Shown: positions 10,641-21,424 of the stretch, piece after piece | How positions within the stretch are numbered: position 1 is the first letter of the stretch | Layout of the letters: each line of letters opens with the position of its first letter | Assembly (NCBI GenBank): GCA_007922195.1 | Contig: ML682028.1 | Location: 20,067,449-20,131,448 of the forward strand | Reading direction: 5' to 3' | Length of the DNA: 64,000 nucleotides | Origin: Podocnemis expansa | Lineage: Eukaryota; Chordata; Testudines; Podocnemididae | Position numbers and translations under genes: made by a program | Notes under the pieces: model-generated | The model's input: only the letters and a program-made list of their open reading frames with translations | Told to the model about the DNA's origin: nothing | Database searches by the model: none

Positions 10641-11639
10641 GATGCTTTAAACAGGCTCCCAGCTCATAACAAAGAGCAGTTGGGACCTCGTCATGTGGGT
10701 TCTATATGCATCTCTTCCATCAAGTCCAAGAGTCACCTTAGGCAAGTTTCTGTCCACTCTGTGCCTCAGTTTCTCAGTCTGTGAACTGGGAGTGATTACC
10801 TATGTACGAGGGCCATTGTGAATCTAATCTTATTATTTTCAGAGAGCACCGCTTATAGAAAGGGAAATTATTACTGGCCAAAGAGGTGAGCTTAGCAAAT
10901 TGGTCAACACCTACCCTTTCATGGCTTTGTTGCAGAATCAGGAAAACATTGCACAGAAGAATAAATGAACACAAATCCATGTAACAGTAAAAAACCAGTA
11001 AGGGAAAATTTCGATCTGCCTGGACACTCTATAAAAACATGCTAGTTACAAGACATCAGCAAAAATCTTTAAAAACAGATTAGAATGAAACTGGGGGACT
11101 AGAATTCATATGCCAACTAGGTGCCTTCATGCTGGGTCTGAGCAGAACTCTTGAATGGCTATGCCCCGATCTACACACAGCAGGGAGATTTTGGTGGCAG
11201 TGGAAAGGAGATACGCAAGTTACTTAAAATAATTTATGTATCTTCCTTCAGTTACCTAATGCTTTCCCATCCCAGTGTCTTCAAAGTACTGAGTTCATGG
11301 GAAATGCCCTCCCGTCAGCTCGCTGCTACACTACTTGAGGGGGTGGTCTTCAGGGATCGACTTCCAAATTGACTGAGCAGTACTGCACAGAGCTGCTCCG
11401 TCGACCAGGAAGATTGATCTGATGGTGGTGAATTGGAAGACAAGCCTTAAGTCATTCCAAAAGGTGATTTCCCATCTATTACCCTTTTCCGCTCTTGCTT
11501 TCTCTCTTCCCCACCTTTTGAATCAAAACAACTTGTTCGCTCTGTTGAGATAACTACCTGGAGCTGTTTGAACTGGCCATGTGACCCACCCTTCTCTGTA
11601 TATATATATTCACAGCTAATATGCTACTTTTTCCATTTT
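10641..11639. other. Mostly unrecognised sequence
   Basis: Apart from the SINE core near 10725-10800 nothing is recognised. No coding exon is supported. Confidence 0.4.
10725..10800 (+). repeat. MIR/CORE-type SINE fragment
   Basis: CACCTTAGGCAAGTTTCTGT followed by CTGTGCCTCAGTTTCTCAG is the CORE segment of MIR-like SINEs. The head and tail are missing or too diverged to place. Confidence 0.75.
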
Positions 11640-11642
11640 ACA

Positions 11643-11725
11643 CATCTGATAAAGTGGGATTGTGCCCACAAAAGCTCATGCAATCAATAAATTTATTAGT
11701 CATTAAAAGTGTCAACAGGACCCCT
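11643..11725 (+). mobile_element. Penelope-like family fragment, copy B
   Basis: The segment runs from CTGATAAAGTGGGA through CCCACAAAAGCTCATGC to ATAAATTTATTAGTCATTAA and AGGACCCCTTGT, collinear with the forward unit of copies A, C and E. The hammerhead-like core is broken here: CUGAUGA has become CUGAUAA and GAAA has become AAAA. No flanking duplication was identified. Confidence 0.7.
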
Positions 11726-12034
11726 TGTCTGTATTGTTTAGAGGCAATTCAGCAGGCCTTTCCCTCCACTGGATCCGATCCCAGGTAATGCTGCTCTGTC
11801 AGTTTAGTTGTGAGAGGTGAGAGCAGGTGAAGCGTGGCGCAGGAACATCTTTTTCCTACCAGTGTCCTCAGTAAAAAGGGAAGCCAGAGAGCACGTGTGG
11901 GGCTGGGTCACTGTAACTGCAGAGCTGTCTCTCACTACTTCAGTTTTCAATGTTTTGCTCCCAAACCGTCAGAAACCTGGACTGTCACAGAGAAGGAGCA
12001 GGAGTTTCCTGGCTAGCAGGGTGCACACGCCCCA

Positions 12035-12089
12035 CAGAATACAGTCCCTTCCAGCCCTACGATTTGATTGATTTGATTGATTGATTGAA
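12035..12089 (+). repeat. CR1 3' tip with (GATT)n tail
   Basis: CAGTCCCTTCCAGCCCTACG is a typical CR1 3' end, followed directly by GATT repeats to about 12087. Short tandem tails of this kind are normal for CR1 insertions. Confidence 0.65.
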
Positions 12090-14564
12090 TACTCCACAGG
12101 AGGGACTGTCTTTTAATGGGGAGAGAGAGGAGCTTCTGCGCTCACACAGCGCTCTGTACCAGGCCTGGGAAATCTCGGAGCGAATGCCCCCGGCGGGAAG
12201 AAGACGAGCTCTGTGCAGCGTGCCCGGTCGGAGAGTTCTGGAAGCCCCAGGCTCAGCAACCAAGCAGGGCCGACTGCGGGTTAATTAGTGCACCTGGAGC
12301 CACTCAAGGGCTGCCCAGGACTGTTAAAAGCGTCCCCTCCAGGACGGGGGCGGCAGGGTGTGAGGGTGAGGAGAGCTAGCACAGCCTGGGAGAGGAGGCA
12401 GGATGTGGTTAGATGCGGGTGGATGGATGGACGGACAGACAGACGGACGGAGGGAGGAGCAGAAGCAGAAACAGGAGCAGGAGCAACACTGGCTGGGAAG
12501 CCCTGCAGATACAAAGGTGAAGGGAGAAAAAAACCCTGTCTGAAGGGGGCAAAGGGCCTTTCCCAGGCCTGGAAGCTGGAAGGGAAAAGCCTCTGCCAGA
12601 AGGGGAAGATTTCACTGGGCACTGCTGTGCCAGGGGGGTGTCGGGGAGCAAGGAGCGCCCTTGGCAAGGAGGCCGGGAAGGGCCCCGTCTGAGCAGAGGC
12701 TGGGCGTTAAATCAGGGGGACGTGGGGAAGTAACTCAGGGAATCTAGCTGGTTTCCTGCAGCAGCAGAGCGAGGCTGTGGCTTGTTGGGTCCCTGGGCTG
12801 GGGCCTTGTTTTGAGGGTGGGACGTGTCCCCCTCCATTGGCCATGGAGGGACGAGGGCCCCAGCAAAGAGGCAGGGGCCAATGAGAACCAAGACAGGACC
12901 GGGAGCCAGCAGAAAGTGGCCGTCTTGGCGAGGCTGCGTTTCCCACCCTCCCCCTCTCACCTCTAAAGGGGGAAGGACTGTGGGGCAAAGCTGTTGCCGG
13001 TCCTATGGCTGGAAGGAGGCTCTGGAGCCGTCAAGGTAAAGGAGGCGCTTTGTGCGAAAGCCCTCGCTCAGATATTACCTCACCCACCTTGTCTCGCTAG
13101 CAGCCTGGGTCTCAGGCGGCTACGACAACTTGGCTAAGGGGCAGAGGCTGGACCATGCGGAAAACAACCCACCCCCGGCACCGTGCCTCAGAACCGGGTC
13201 TGTGAATTCAGGCCGGCAGAACTCGTGCTGGGGGGCTAACAAATGGCGGTGGAGACATTCCCGCTCTGGTTTCCAGCCCAAGCTGGAGCATCTACACTGG
13301 TATTTCTGGCTTCTCCTGGCAAGCCCTGCAAACCGGAGTCTGCTGCCCTGCTGAGACTTGGATCAACAGGGTTTGTGGCAGTGTGGACGTGCCCTAGCTC
13401 TCCTCCATGAGTCTACACACATTGGCTACCCTGGGCATGAAGGCGTTCACACAACTCCTGGGATATCACTGCTCAGGGCAAGGGGAGCCACCCTCCCCAC
13501 GAGCACAGCAGGGCAGGGCATGCCTCAGCAGCAGCAATGCAGCCTCCTCTCTGCAGTTTGTGTGAGGGGATCGCTCTGCCCCCAGTTTTCAGTCTGCCCT
13601 GGAGATTTGGCTGGGATTGGGGCCGCCAAGGCTAGTCCTGACACAACAGAGCATAGGGCAGGGCTGGTTTTAGGAGACCTCCTGCCTCCTGTCCCTCAGG
13701 TTTGTCACCACTGCTGCATTTGAAAAGCATGAGGGATATGGTGCTTTTTTCCTCCTTTGCATTTGCATCTTCCCAGCTCTTTATCTTTCTCTCTGTCTCT
13801 GTATTGCTGCAATTACAGACACTTTAAAACACAATGATCTGGCTGTTAATGTGATGGATGACAGAAGCTTTCTGTCTGGTTTAAATCATCCCCTAGAGTG
13901 AGCAAACTTCTTTGGATTAACCCCTTCGTGGCCCAAAACTGGCGCTCTCACCAGTCCCTGCCTATGTTGTTTTAAGAGTGAAATTACAGTATAGTATAGT
14001 AGATCTCGTGCCTGTAAAGTGACTCCATACACATGCATTTGAGGAAGCCCATTATTTTGTTTCGTTTGCTTTCATGAGCAGAACAAAGCTCCTGTCCTTT
14101 TAGCTTCTCAGCTTGAGAAGAGGGAAGGTTTATTTTACTCTCAGCAGTGTTTATCCATCCCTCTGCTTCCTGAGGGAGGCACAGCAGCAGTGCAGGAGCA
14201 AACCACCTGCCGACACTTACACCACAGCTCAGAGCAAATGGAACCAGCTCGGGATTTAAGCAAGTTGGACAGTTACACCGCTCCAGCCATGGCCCTCCTA
14301 GCACGGCATATCTGTGTGCACAATGCACATACCTAGCCAGGTGTGCAAATACACATACACGTGGTAATGGGCATGAAGAGGGGCCAGATCCTGCCTTCAG
14401 GATGTAGGCATTCAGGTCTGATGGAAGCCAATGTCAAGATGTGTAAGCTGAACTTGACAGGTCTCCATCTACTTCCACATCAACAGGCATCCGCGTCACA
14501 GAACCACTAGGCCCACAGTTAGCACTAATTGGCTCCGTCTGAAAGTCTCTCTGAGCTGGCAGGA
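12090..14564. other. Unrecognised sequence, no gene supported
   Basis: A GGAT/GGAC-rich simple repeat lies at about 12417-12458. Frames of 80-134 codons on both strands overlap in this GC-rich stretch and show no domain. I could not identify any repeat family. Confidence 0.4.
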
Positions 14565-14905
14565 GCAGCATTTTTGAGTAGAGTCAGGGAGTTCAGAGTG
14601 CCATTATACAAGGTGGTGGTGAGACCCCATCAGGAATTTTGTATGCAGTTCTGGTCCCTCATGTTTAAGAAACTGAATTCAAACTGGAACAGGTGGAGAG
14701 AAGGGCTACAAGGATGATCCATGGAGTGGAAAACCTGCCTTATGAGAGGAGACTTCAAGAACTTGGCTCGTTTAGCCTATTCAGAAGAAGATTGAGGGGT
14801 GATGTGATTGCTTTTTATAAATATACCAGAGGGATAAATATCAGGGAGGGAGGAATTATGTGAGTATAGTACCCGTGTGGACGCAAGAACAAATGGATAC
14901 AAACT

Positions 14906-15185
14906 TAGGGTTACCAGATACTAAAGCAAGGAAAGGAGGACAGGGAAGTATGAAAAGGAGGCTGCATGGAGAAAATGGAGTATTAATGTAATATTCTTTT
15001 GTTTTTAGGGGCCCCTGGAATGCTTTCCCCTAAAAATAGGGTGTTTCAGGGCATTCCAGCATACTTTAACCCCTGTACGTAAGAAGCCAGACAAAATCGT
15101 GTATTTGGAAAATGCCTGCTGGAAGGAGGAGGTGAAGGTAAAAAGGAGGACATGTCCTCCTTTTGCCTGACATCTGGTAACCCTA
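14906..15185. mobile_element. hAT-like element, family 2 copy 1
   Basis: Perfect 14-base inverted ends TAGGGTTACCAGAT and ATCTGGTAACCCTA lie between the exact 8-bp duplication TACAAACT (14898-14905 and 15186-15193). Removing the element restores the continuous CR1 host sequence. The length is 280 bp with no coding capacity. Confidence 0.92.
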
Positions 15186-15276
15186 TACAAACTGTCCACC
15201 AGGAAATTTAAGCTTGAAATTAGACTTAGGTTTCTAGCTATCAGAGGAGTAAAGTTCTGGAACAGCCATCCAAGGG

Positions 15277-15565
15277 TAGGGTTACCACATATGAAAGCAT
15301 GGAAGGGAGGACAGGGAAATATGAAAAGGAGGACATTGGAGGACACATGGAGAAAACATAGTATTAATGTAATATTCTTCTTTTTTTAGGGGGACCCTGG
15401 AATGATTCCCCCTAAAGATAGGGTATTCTGGCACGTTCCAGCATACGTTCACCTCTGTAACTAAAAAGCCAGACAAAATCATGTGTTTTAAAATGCCTGC
15501 TGGACAGAGGACGTGAAGGTAAAAAGAGGACATGTCCTCCTTTTGCCTGACATCTGGTAACCCTA
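15277..15565. mobile_element. hAT-like element, family 2 copy 2
   Basis: The 289-bp copy has ends TAGGGTTACCACAT and ATCTGGTAACCCTA. The duplication TCCAAGGG/TTCAAGGG (15269-15276 and 15566-15573) matches at 7 of 8. It interrupts the same CR1 copy about 80 CR1 bases after copy 1. Confidence 0.9.
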
Positions 15566-15911
15566 TTCAAGGGGAGCTGTGAGGGCAAAAAACATAACTG
15601 CTTTCAAAACTGAACGTGATACATTTATGAAGAGGACAGTATAATGGGATGGCCTAGTTTGGCAATTGACTGATCTTTGATCTGTGGCTACTGGTGGTGG
15701 ATATGCAAGTGGTCTGAGAAGGAGACTGGATGTGAGGGGTTCTTAGTTATTACAGAGAACGCTTTCTCAGGTGTCTGGCTGGTGAGACTTGCCCATATGC
15801 TCAGGGTTTAACTGAGCACCATATCTGGCATTGGGAATGAATTTTCCCCCAAGGCAAACTGGCTAGTACTTTGGGGGGTTTTTCACCTTCCACTGTGGGG
15901 TAGGGCATGGC

Positions 15912-16147
15912 TAGGGCTACCGGATACCAAAACCTGGAAAGGAGCACAGGGAAGTACAAAAAGAAGGACATTGGAGGACAGAGGGAGCAAATGTAGCACT
16001 AGTGTAATATTCTTCTGTTTTTAGGGGGCCCTGGAATGCTTTCCCCTAAAAATAAGGTATTCCATGGCATTCCATCTTATATGTATTTTAAAACGCCTGC
16101 CAAACGGGAGACATGTCCTCCTTTTGCCTGACATCTGGTAACTCTTA
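15912..16147. mobile_element. hAT-like element, family 2 copy 3
   Basis: The 236-bp copy starts TAGGGCTACCGGAT and ends ATCTGGTAACTCTTA. The 8-bp duplication GGCATGGC (15904-15911 and 16148-16155) is perfect. It is shorter than copies 1 and 2 because of an internal deletion near 16075-16105. Confidence 0.9.
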
Positions 16148-16335
16148 GGCATGGCTCATGTGCTGGTGGATTCTCTGTACTTTAAATTCTTTAAATCATG
16201 ATTTGAAAACTTTAATAACTCAGACCTAAGTTAGGGCTCTGTTACAGGAGTGGGTGGGTGAGATTCTGTGGTTTGCATGGTGCAGGGGGTCCTCCTAGAT
16301 GATTGGTCCCTTCTGACCTCCAAGTCTAGGAGCAT

Positions 16336-18925
16336 CTCTAGGAGAGAGCGGTGGGGTATGGCAGCGGGCACTGTACTGACTTCACCACGAACAAGAGACC
16401 CCACTCCGTAGGCTGCCCCCTTTCATCAGCCCTTCATACACCCCAGTGGGCGCCTGGCCTCTCCTTCAGCCGGCAGGCTGTGCCAGCAAGCTTGGAGGCC
16501 AGCCCTGGAAATATTTGGCAATGCCAAAGGGAGGAGTTGCAGAGAGATGCTCTGTTGCTTTGTTTCAGGCTGTGGGAAAGAAGATGAGGGCAGGCTGGCA
16601 GGCAGGGTTTAGCAGATAAGTGAGTGTTAGTGTTGGGTAGCCTGGCTGGATCAGTTCCAGAGCAGGACCTAGCAATCCCTCTCTGGCCAAATCTAAACCC
16701 AACCAGTGGGCCAGAGAGAGCAGGGGCAGCATCCTGGCAGACTGGCGAAGTCCATGGTGGGACAGATAAGCACCTTTCCTCTGGGTTGTCTGGCCCCTAC
16801 TCTGCCCCCTTCTCCCCTCCAATTTCCACAACCATCAAGAGACTCAAAGGGGGGGCTGGGTTCTGGGAAAGTGACAACGGACAGACAGGGTAGAAAGTGC
16901 TCTAATGAGTTTCTGTCAGTCACCTAGACACATGATTGATGGCTCAGTGTGCAACAACAGAGCGCTGGGGATTAAGTGCACATGTTATGTCAATTTCTTC
17001 CTGGCGCGCTCTCTTTGTTTAAAGAGACAGGCGCTCCTTCCCCTCCAGCGCCACAGGCAGGACCATTAACTTCATCTCCACAGACCCTGTGGGAAGGAGA
17101 GGGCTCAGTTTGTTGGTTTAAACCAAAGCCACTGGCCTGACTTTTTTCATTCTACTAAAATAGACTTGGCTTCTGGTGGAAGCCTTTGCTTTTCTTTTTA
17201 TGCCCCCTTGGCCTTTGCCAAGCCGCAGTTGGGGCAGCCCTTAATTTTCACTGGCACGTGGTGCCTCTCAGCAGGGCTGCATCAGTGAGTGACCTGGCTG
17301 GTAATTGCAGGAGCTAGCTACATGCAACAGCATTGCTGATAGACGGGGAAAGTGAGGCCAGGATATGTGGCAGTTTTAGCCCATGGAGGGGTGAAGAGGC
17401 TGGAGGCCTGGCCCGATTTTGGTCTGGATGTATCCCTGAGCTCCTTGCAAATCCATGGGCTGGAGACACTACTGTTTTGCAAATCCTCTCACCCCAGCTT
17501 CACGGCATGCCTTTCCACACAGAGGGGTTGAGCCTTTACAAGGAGGGAGTGGAGCTGGGGTCTCTTGTCAGCCTGGCCAGGGCTTTCCTGGGTGGATCCC
17601 ACTTCCTGCACTGACCCCACAGCCCCCCTTGCCTGAGAAGTGGGCATGGGGCAGTGACCTTTGGGAACCAGTGGCAGCCTGGAAGCCCTTGGGGTAGTGG
17701 AGGGGCTGTCATGGTGGGTGTGGTATAAAAGATACAAGAGATAGATGAGGGGAAGTGCCATCCTGAAACCCCATCAGAAACGGTCCCCTGGACATGTGAC
17801 TCAGGCATACCAGCCCGTGTCTCTCGTACACAGGTGCCTGCAACTCAGGTGTGGCACGTGGCTGGCATATGTGCAAATGGGGCACAACACTTGATGACCC
17901 CCCGGCACGCCCTCGGACAGCCCCACCCCTAAAGCTTCTGGCACCCGTGGACCCTTGGAAACTGATTTCCTCTTGGGGGTGGAAGGAAGTTGCACAAGTA
18001 ACATCCCAGGTATCAGGCTCACTTATTTCTGTAACGCATTTGTGTCTGTGTTCGAGGAGGCATGCCTGGGGGAATGGGAGGTTGGGGGTCTTGATTAGCC
18101 TGTGTCTGGGGGTGCATGTATGGCTGCTTGTGTGTGGATGGGAACTGGTGACTGGATCTGTTTGTAGGAAAGAATGCACTTGCATTTGCATGGACGTTCG
18201 CTGGGGGAGTGAGGATGGCAGTAGCTGGTTGTGACCCTGCTGTTGCATCTGGTCTCACCCTGCAAGCGGGGCCCTGCCCTGCCTTGCTGGAAATTTGCGC
18301 AGTGATTGTTAGCAGCCAGCGAACAGCTGCGTGCAGTGTGTTTATGCTGTGGTGTCAGGGATAAATGTGACGTGGTCATCGCATGGAGAGAAAGAGGGAG
18401 AGAGGCTGGCAGGATTGGACACCATCTCAGACTAACGCACGGCCAGGGAAATGCTTGCCCAGAGAGGGACCCTGAGGATTATGTCACAGCCAGTTTCCTC
18501 AGCAGAGAGAATTTTGCCTACAAGAAAGGCGATGATGTCTAGGCCAAGGCCATGGGATCTACCTGGATAAGCACAGGAGGGGGGATGAGGAGTCTTCATG
18601 CTGCCTCCGACATCGCCTTGCTGTGTGGCCAGTGCAGGTGACTTACTAGGGTTGCATGCACAATCACACACATAGGTTTGCATGCACAAATGCATGGGTG
18701 CTTTTCTGAAAAGATGGCCCTATTTACTGCATACAATCTAGGAAGAAAAACCCAGTGCTTCCTCCCTCCCTCAACGGGCAGAGTCTGTCCTGTTCTGAGT
18801 TACCTGAAGGGTGTCCCTGTTGCTGACCAGTGCTTCCAGACCCTTTCACCTTCACAAACCTTCCTTCCTTACTGCATCATCAGCATAAGGGTCAACTTCA
18901 TCAGAAGCGAGAGGGACTGAGATCC
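16336..18925. other. Unique sequence; candidate conserved non-coding stretch near 16930-17320
   Basis: No repeat or coding exon is recognised. The part at about 16930-17320 is free of repeats and rich in AT-core motifs such as CTTTGTTTAAAG, TTTAAACC and TTAATTTTCAC, the texture often seen in conserved non-coding elements. Conservation cannot be tested here. Confidence 0.3.
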
Positions 18926-19000
18926 ATCAATCAATCAATCAAATCATAGGGCTGGAAGGGACCTTGTTGATGCTGGCTCCCAGACCAGAGATCTGTATGG
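18926..19000 (-). repeat. CR1 3' tip with (ATCA)n tail
   Basis: ATCAATCAATCAATCAAATC is followed by ATAGGGCTGGAAGGGACCTT, the reverse complement of a CR1 3' terminus with its short tandem tail. The body is largely lost. Confidence 0.7.
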
Positions 19001-20049
19001 CCTGGATCCTCACCCTCCCTTCAGAGATGCACCAACATTTAACTTCATGCCTGCTGTCCTCTCATGCTCTCCACAGCCAGTCTTCTATATCTCCCACCTC
19101 TCTCTCCCCTTCCCCCATTATGACTGAGGATTTGGGCCTTTGTTTTTAGCTGACTACAGTGCGGCAAATTCTCAGACTTCCTGCTCTTCAAATGGATCCT
19201 CCTAACAGCTCAGTCTCCTGCAATGTTGCATCTCCTCCAGACAGAGGGTATTTGCAGGTGGAGGTAGGACGATACATGCAAATCTCTACCTCCAGCAAAA
19301 CCAGTGCGTGCACCTGTTCCATAGCTGTTTAAGGTAACCTGTGTCTGGTCCGCTGAGGGGGCCCATGGGGACAGCTCTGGCTGCAGCAGAGTCGTGTGTG
19401 CTTGGCAACATCTGTGTAGCAAAAGGGCCTGTGCCAGCTACATGCTTGGTTTTATTTCTACTGAACTGATTCTTCTCAGCAGACCTTCAGTCCATAAATG
19501 AACTGGCCCTGGGTGCTGACATTCCCTCACAAGTACAACTCTTCCTCTTCCTAAATGTTATGCCATTCCAAAATTTCGGTTAACAAAATGTAATGCACCA
19601 TCCCTCCAGGTGCCTGATTTGCAGTTGTTTGCAAGCTCATAACAATGATTCTCAAGTGAGTGCTTATGTCTTGCCTCAGTCCCAAGTCTAATGGTTATTG
19701 ATGGTGGAAACATCTGCATCCCTCTTTGGTTTATTTCACGTTAAGTAGAATGTTCCTGCATTAAAAGGTTAGGTCTGCTTTCCACCTGAATAGTCACTTC
19801 AGAACACCTTAAACAGGCCACATCAATCTGGTCAATGGTTTCCATGTTCACAGGTCAACATCTTTGTTCCCGAGACATGGATGAAATGTTTCTGCCTCCG
19901 GACTCTGGGTCACTAGGGTCTGGTACCATCAGATAATGTGGGTAATTTCCACTCTTAATGATCAGAATCACAGGAGTCCACTTTCCTGTCCTCATTTTGA
20001 ACTCTTACTGTGCTACTCTGTCTTGTTCTTTGTATCTTCTGCTGTGGTG
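19001..20049. other. Possible 3' remainder of the gypsy element
   Basis: No reading frame is maintained. Because the integrase end of the gypsy element lies just to the right on the minus strand, part of this stretch could be its untranslated 3' region or LTR, but I found no LTR pair. Confidence 0.3.
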
Positions 20050-20365
20050 GTTACAGGGTGGGGTTCACAGGGAAGTAAAAAATTGCGGTGAAGAACTCTT
20101 AACACATGCTTTTCCATCTTCTGCTTTTACTTAACAGACTGGACTGTCCCTTTCCTTTCAAGTACTGCATCATTTTATCTTCCCAGTAAGTTCTTAAACT
20201 CCCCAGTCCCCTTCTCTGGAAGGTTCCTGACAAGTACTCTGTTGCCTTTCTGGTCATAGTGACTTTTGCCAGGAGCAAAGTTCCAAAGGGGCAGCCGAGT
20301 TCATCTAGTTCAGCAAAACAAACAAGGAGTTTTGTGGTACTTAAAAGACTAACACATTTATTTAT

Positions 20366-20408
20366 CTCATGAGCTTTCGTGGGAGAAAAGTCCCACTTCA
20401 TCAGATGC
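20366..20408 (-). ncRNA. Hammerhead-ribozyme-like motif, copy C
   Basis: Minus-strand order: GCAU, CUGAUGA, extra A, GUGGGA-loop-UCCCAC, GAAA, GCUC, AUGA. Three of the four stem I pairs remain (GCAU with AUGA). All core residues expected of a hammerhead are present except for the one inserted A before stem II. AGCU just after GAA is self-complementary, which would allow a dimeric stem III as described for short-stem hammerheads. The inverted unit next to it (20408-20446, plus) has UUGAUGA and AAAA and is broken. Confidence 0.52.
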
Positions 20409-20471
20409 TTTGATGAACTGGAATTTTCTCCCACAAAAGCTCACGCGATAAATGAATTTGTTGGTCTTTAA

Positions 20472-20991
20472 GGCTATATCTACACTTCAGAATGCTAGTT
20501 CGAACTAAGTTAGTTTGAGTTAATTAGCACAAACTGATCTGGATTAATTCAAACTAACTTAGTTTGAACTAGCATGTCGACATTAGAAACCTAAATTGAA
20601 CTAGCATGTCCATGGACAGGACTTGTTAGTTTGGCTTAGGAGGGGGGCGCCATGGGAAGTGTGGCAGCATGGCACCAAGAAGGGCCATTCTTCCACCCAA
20701 TTCCATAAAAAAAAGAAGGCACTTCCTCCCTGGTGCCATGCACCCTGGGAGGAAGAAGGGTCGAGCCGCATTTAATTCAAACTAACGGTTAGTTTCAACT
20801 AATGCATCTACCTTGGGTTAATTCAAAGTAATAAGTTTGAACTAACTGTTAGTTGGAATTAAAGGCAGATTTTACTATTTCAAAGTAAGCTTTCCTTAGT
20901 TCAAACTGATGAAAGCCAGTGTAGAGGTGCACTAATTTAGTTCAAATTAATCCTCCTTAACTCAAACTAAATTCCCTGTATAGACATAGCC
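20472..20991. mobile_element. Harbinger-like non-autonomous element nested in copy C
   Basis: Termini GGCTATATCTACACT and TATAGACATAGCC are inverted repeats and the flanks carry the 3-bp duplication TAA (20469-20471 and 20992-20994), both typical of PIF/Harbinger elements. Excision restores the GTCTTTAAGTGC junction seen uninterrupted in other copies of the host repeat. The interior is made of inverted AGTTTGAACTAA-type repeats around a GC-richer middle and has no transposase. Confidence 0.82.
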
Positions 20992-21174
20992 TAAGTGCTT
21001 CAGGACTCCTTGCTTGTTTTGCCAGGAGCAGCCAATTTTTGAGAGCATTTTGATGCCATTTCATAAGCTTCTTTCATCTGCTGTTTCCATGTCTCCACTT
21101 AATCTTTATAGTCCCTACCTGCAGGTTCAAAAAGTTCAGAGGTAAACAAAATGCCATGTCAATGGGCTAACATG

Positions 21175-21334
21175 GTGATCTGTTTCGAAACAACATGTCC
21201 AAATGGCCTTATTTTGAAATAACCATTTCAAAATAACAGCCCTTTTGATAGCAGGCTTTCCCTTAATTTGAATTAACATCTTCATAATTCGAATCAACTT
21301 ATTTCAAAATAAAAATGTATGTGTGGACATATCC
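21175..21334. mobile_element. Harbinger-like MITE, right half
   Basis: It contains TGTTTCGAAACAAC and TTATTTTGAAATAA palindromes and ends GTGTGGACATATCC followed by TAA, similar to the 28242-28667 element and to the TAGACATAGCC end at 20991. The left terminus is missing. It sits between gypsy sequence and a Penelope-like 3' end. Confidence 0.6.
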
Positions 21335-21424
21335 TAACAGAGTAGTCTTTAAGTGGCACAAGACTCCTTGGGTTTTTTTTGCTTTTGTTTGCTTTCCTAG
21401 ACTAACACGGCTGCCCCTTTGGAA
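21335..21424 (+). mobile_element. Penelope-like family 3' end, copy D
   Basis: AGTCTTTAAGTGGCACAAGA, CTCCTTG, a T-rich run and CTAGACTAACACGGCTGCCC give the complete 3' terminal segment of the family. The hammerhead-bearing part is absent. It lies inside the gypsy remnant. Confidence 0.7.

Larger units (their letters stand above)
14565..16335 (+). mobile_element. CR1 LINE 3' portion, split by three hAT insertions
   Basis: The segment at 14600-14870 reads as the end of a CR1 ORF2, with the conserved pattern AGAAGGGCTACAAGGATGAT and GAGGGGTGATGTGATTGC. It continues after the insertions at 15194-15268 and 15574-15903 and ends near 16335 with a GGTCCCTTCTGACCTCCAAG terminus. About 930 bases are CR1 proper. 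All three interruptions are members of one hAT family. The copy is 5'-truncated and non-coding. Confidence 0.85.
20278..21016 (-). mobile_element. Penelope-like palindromic retroelement, copy C
   Basis: The exact 14-base direct repeat TTTTGCCAGGAGCA flanks it (20264-20277 and 21017-21030). Taking out the insertion and one repeat leaves the host gypsy integrase frame continuous over the site, which fixes the boundaries. On the minus strand it starts with a truncated inverted unit, then a forward unit with an intact-looking hammerhead core, and ends in the CTGCCCCTTTGGAACTT type of terminus. A Harbinger-like element of 520 bases (20472-20991) is nested in the inverted unit. Confidence 0.72.

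Noticed and set aside
13280..13450. Possible further MITE with CATCTACACTGG and CAGTGTGGACGTGCCC
   Set aside because: The two segments look like inverted ends, but no target duplication or second family copy could be shown.
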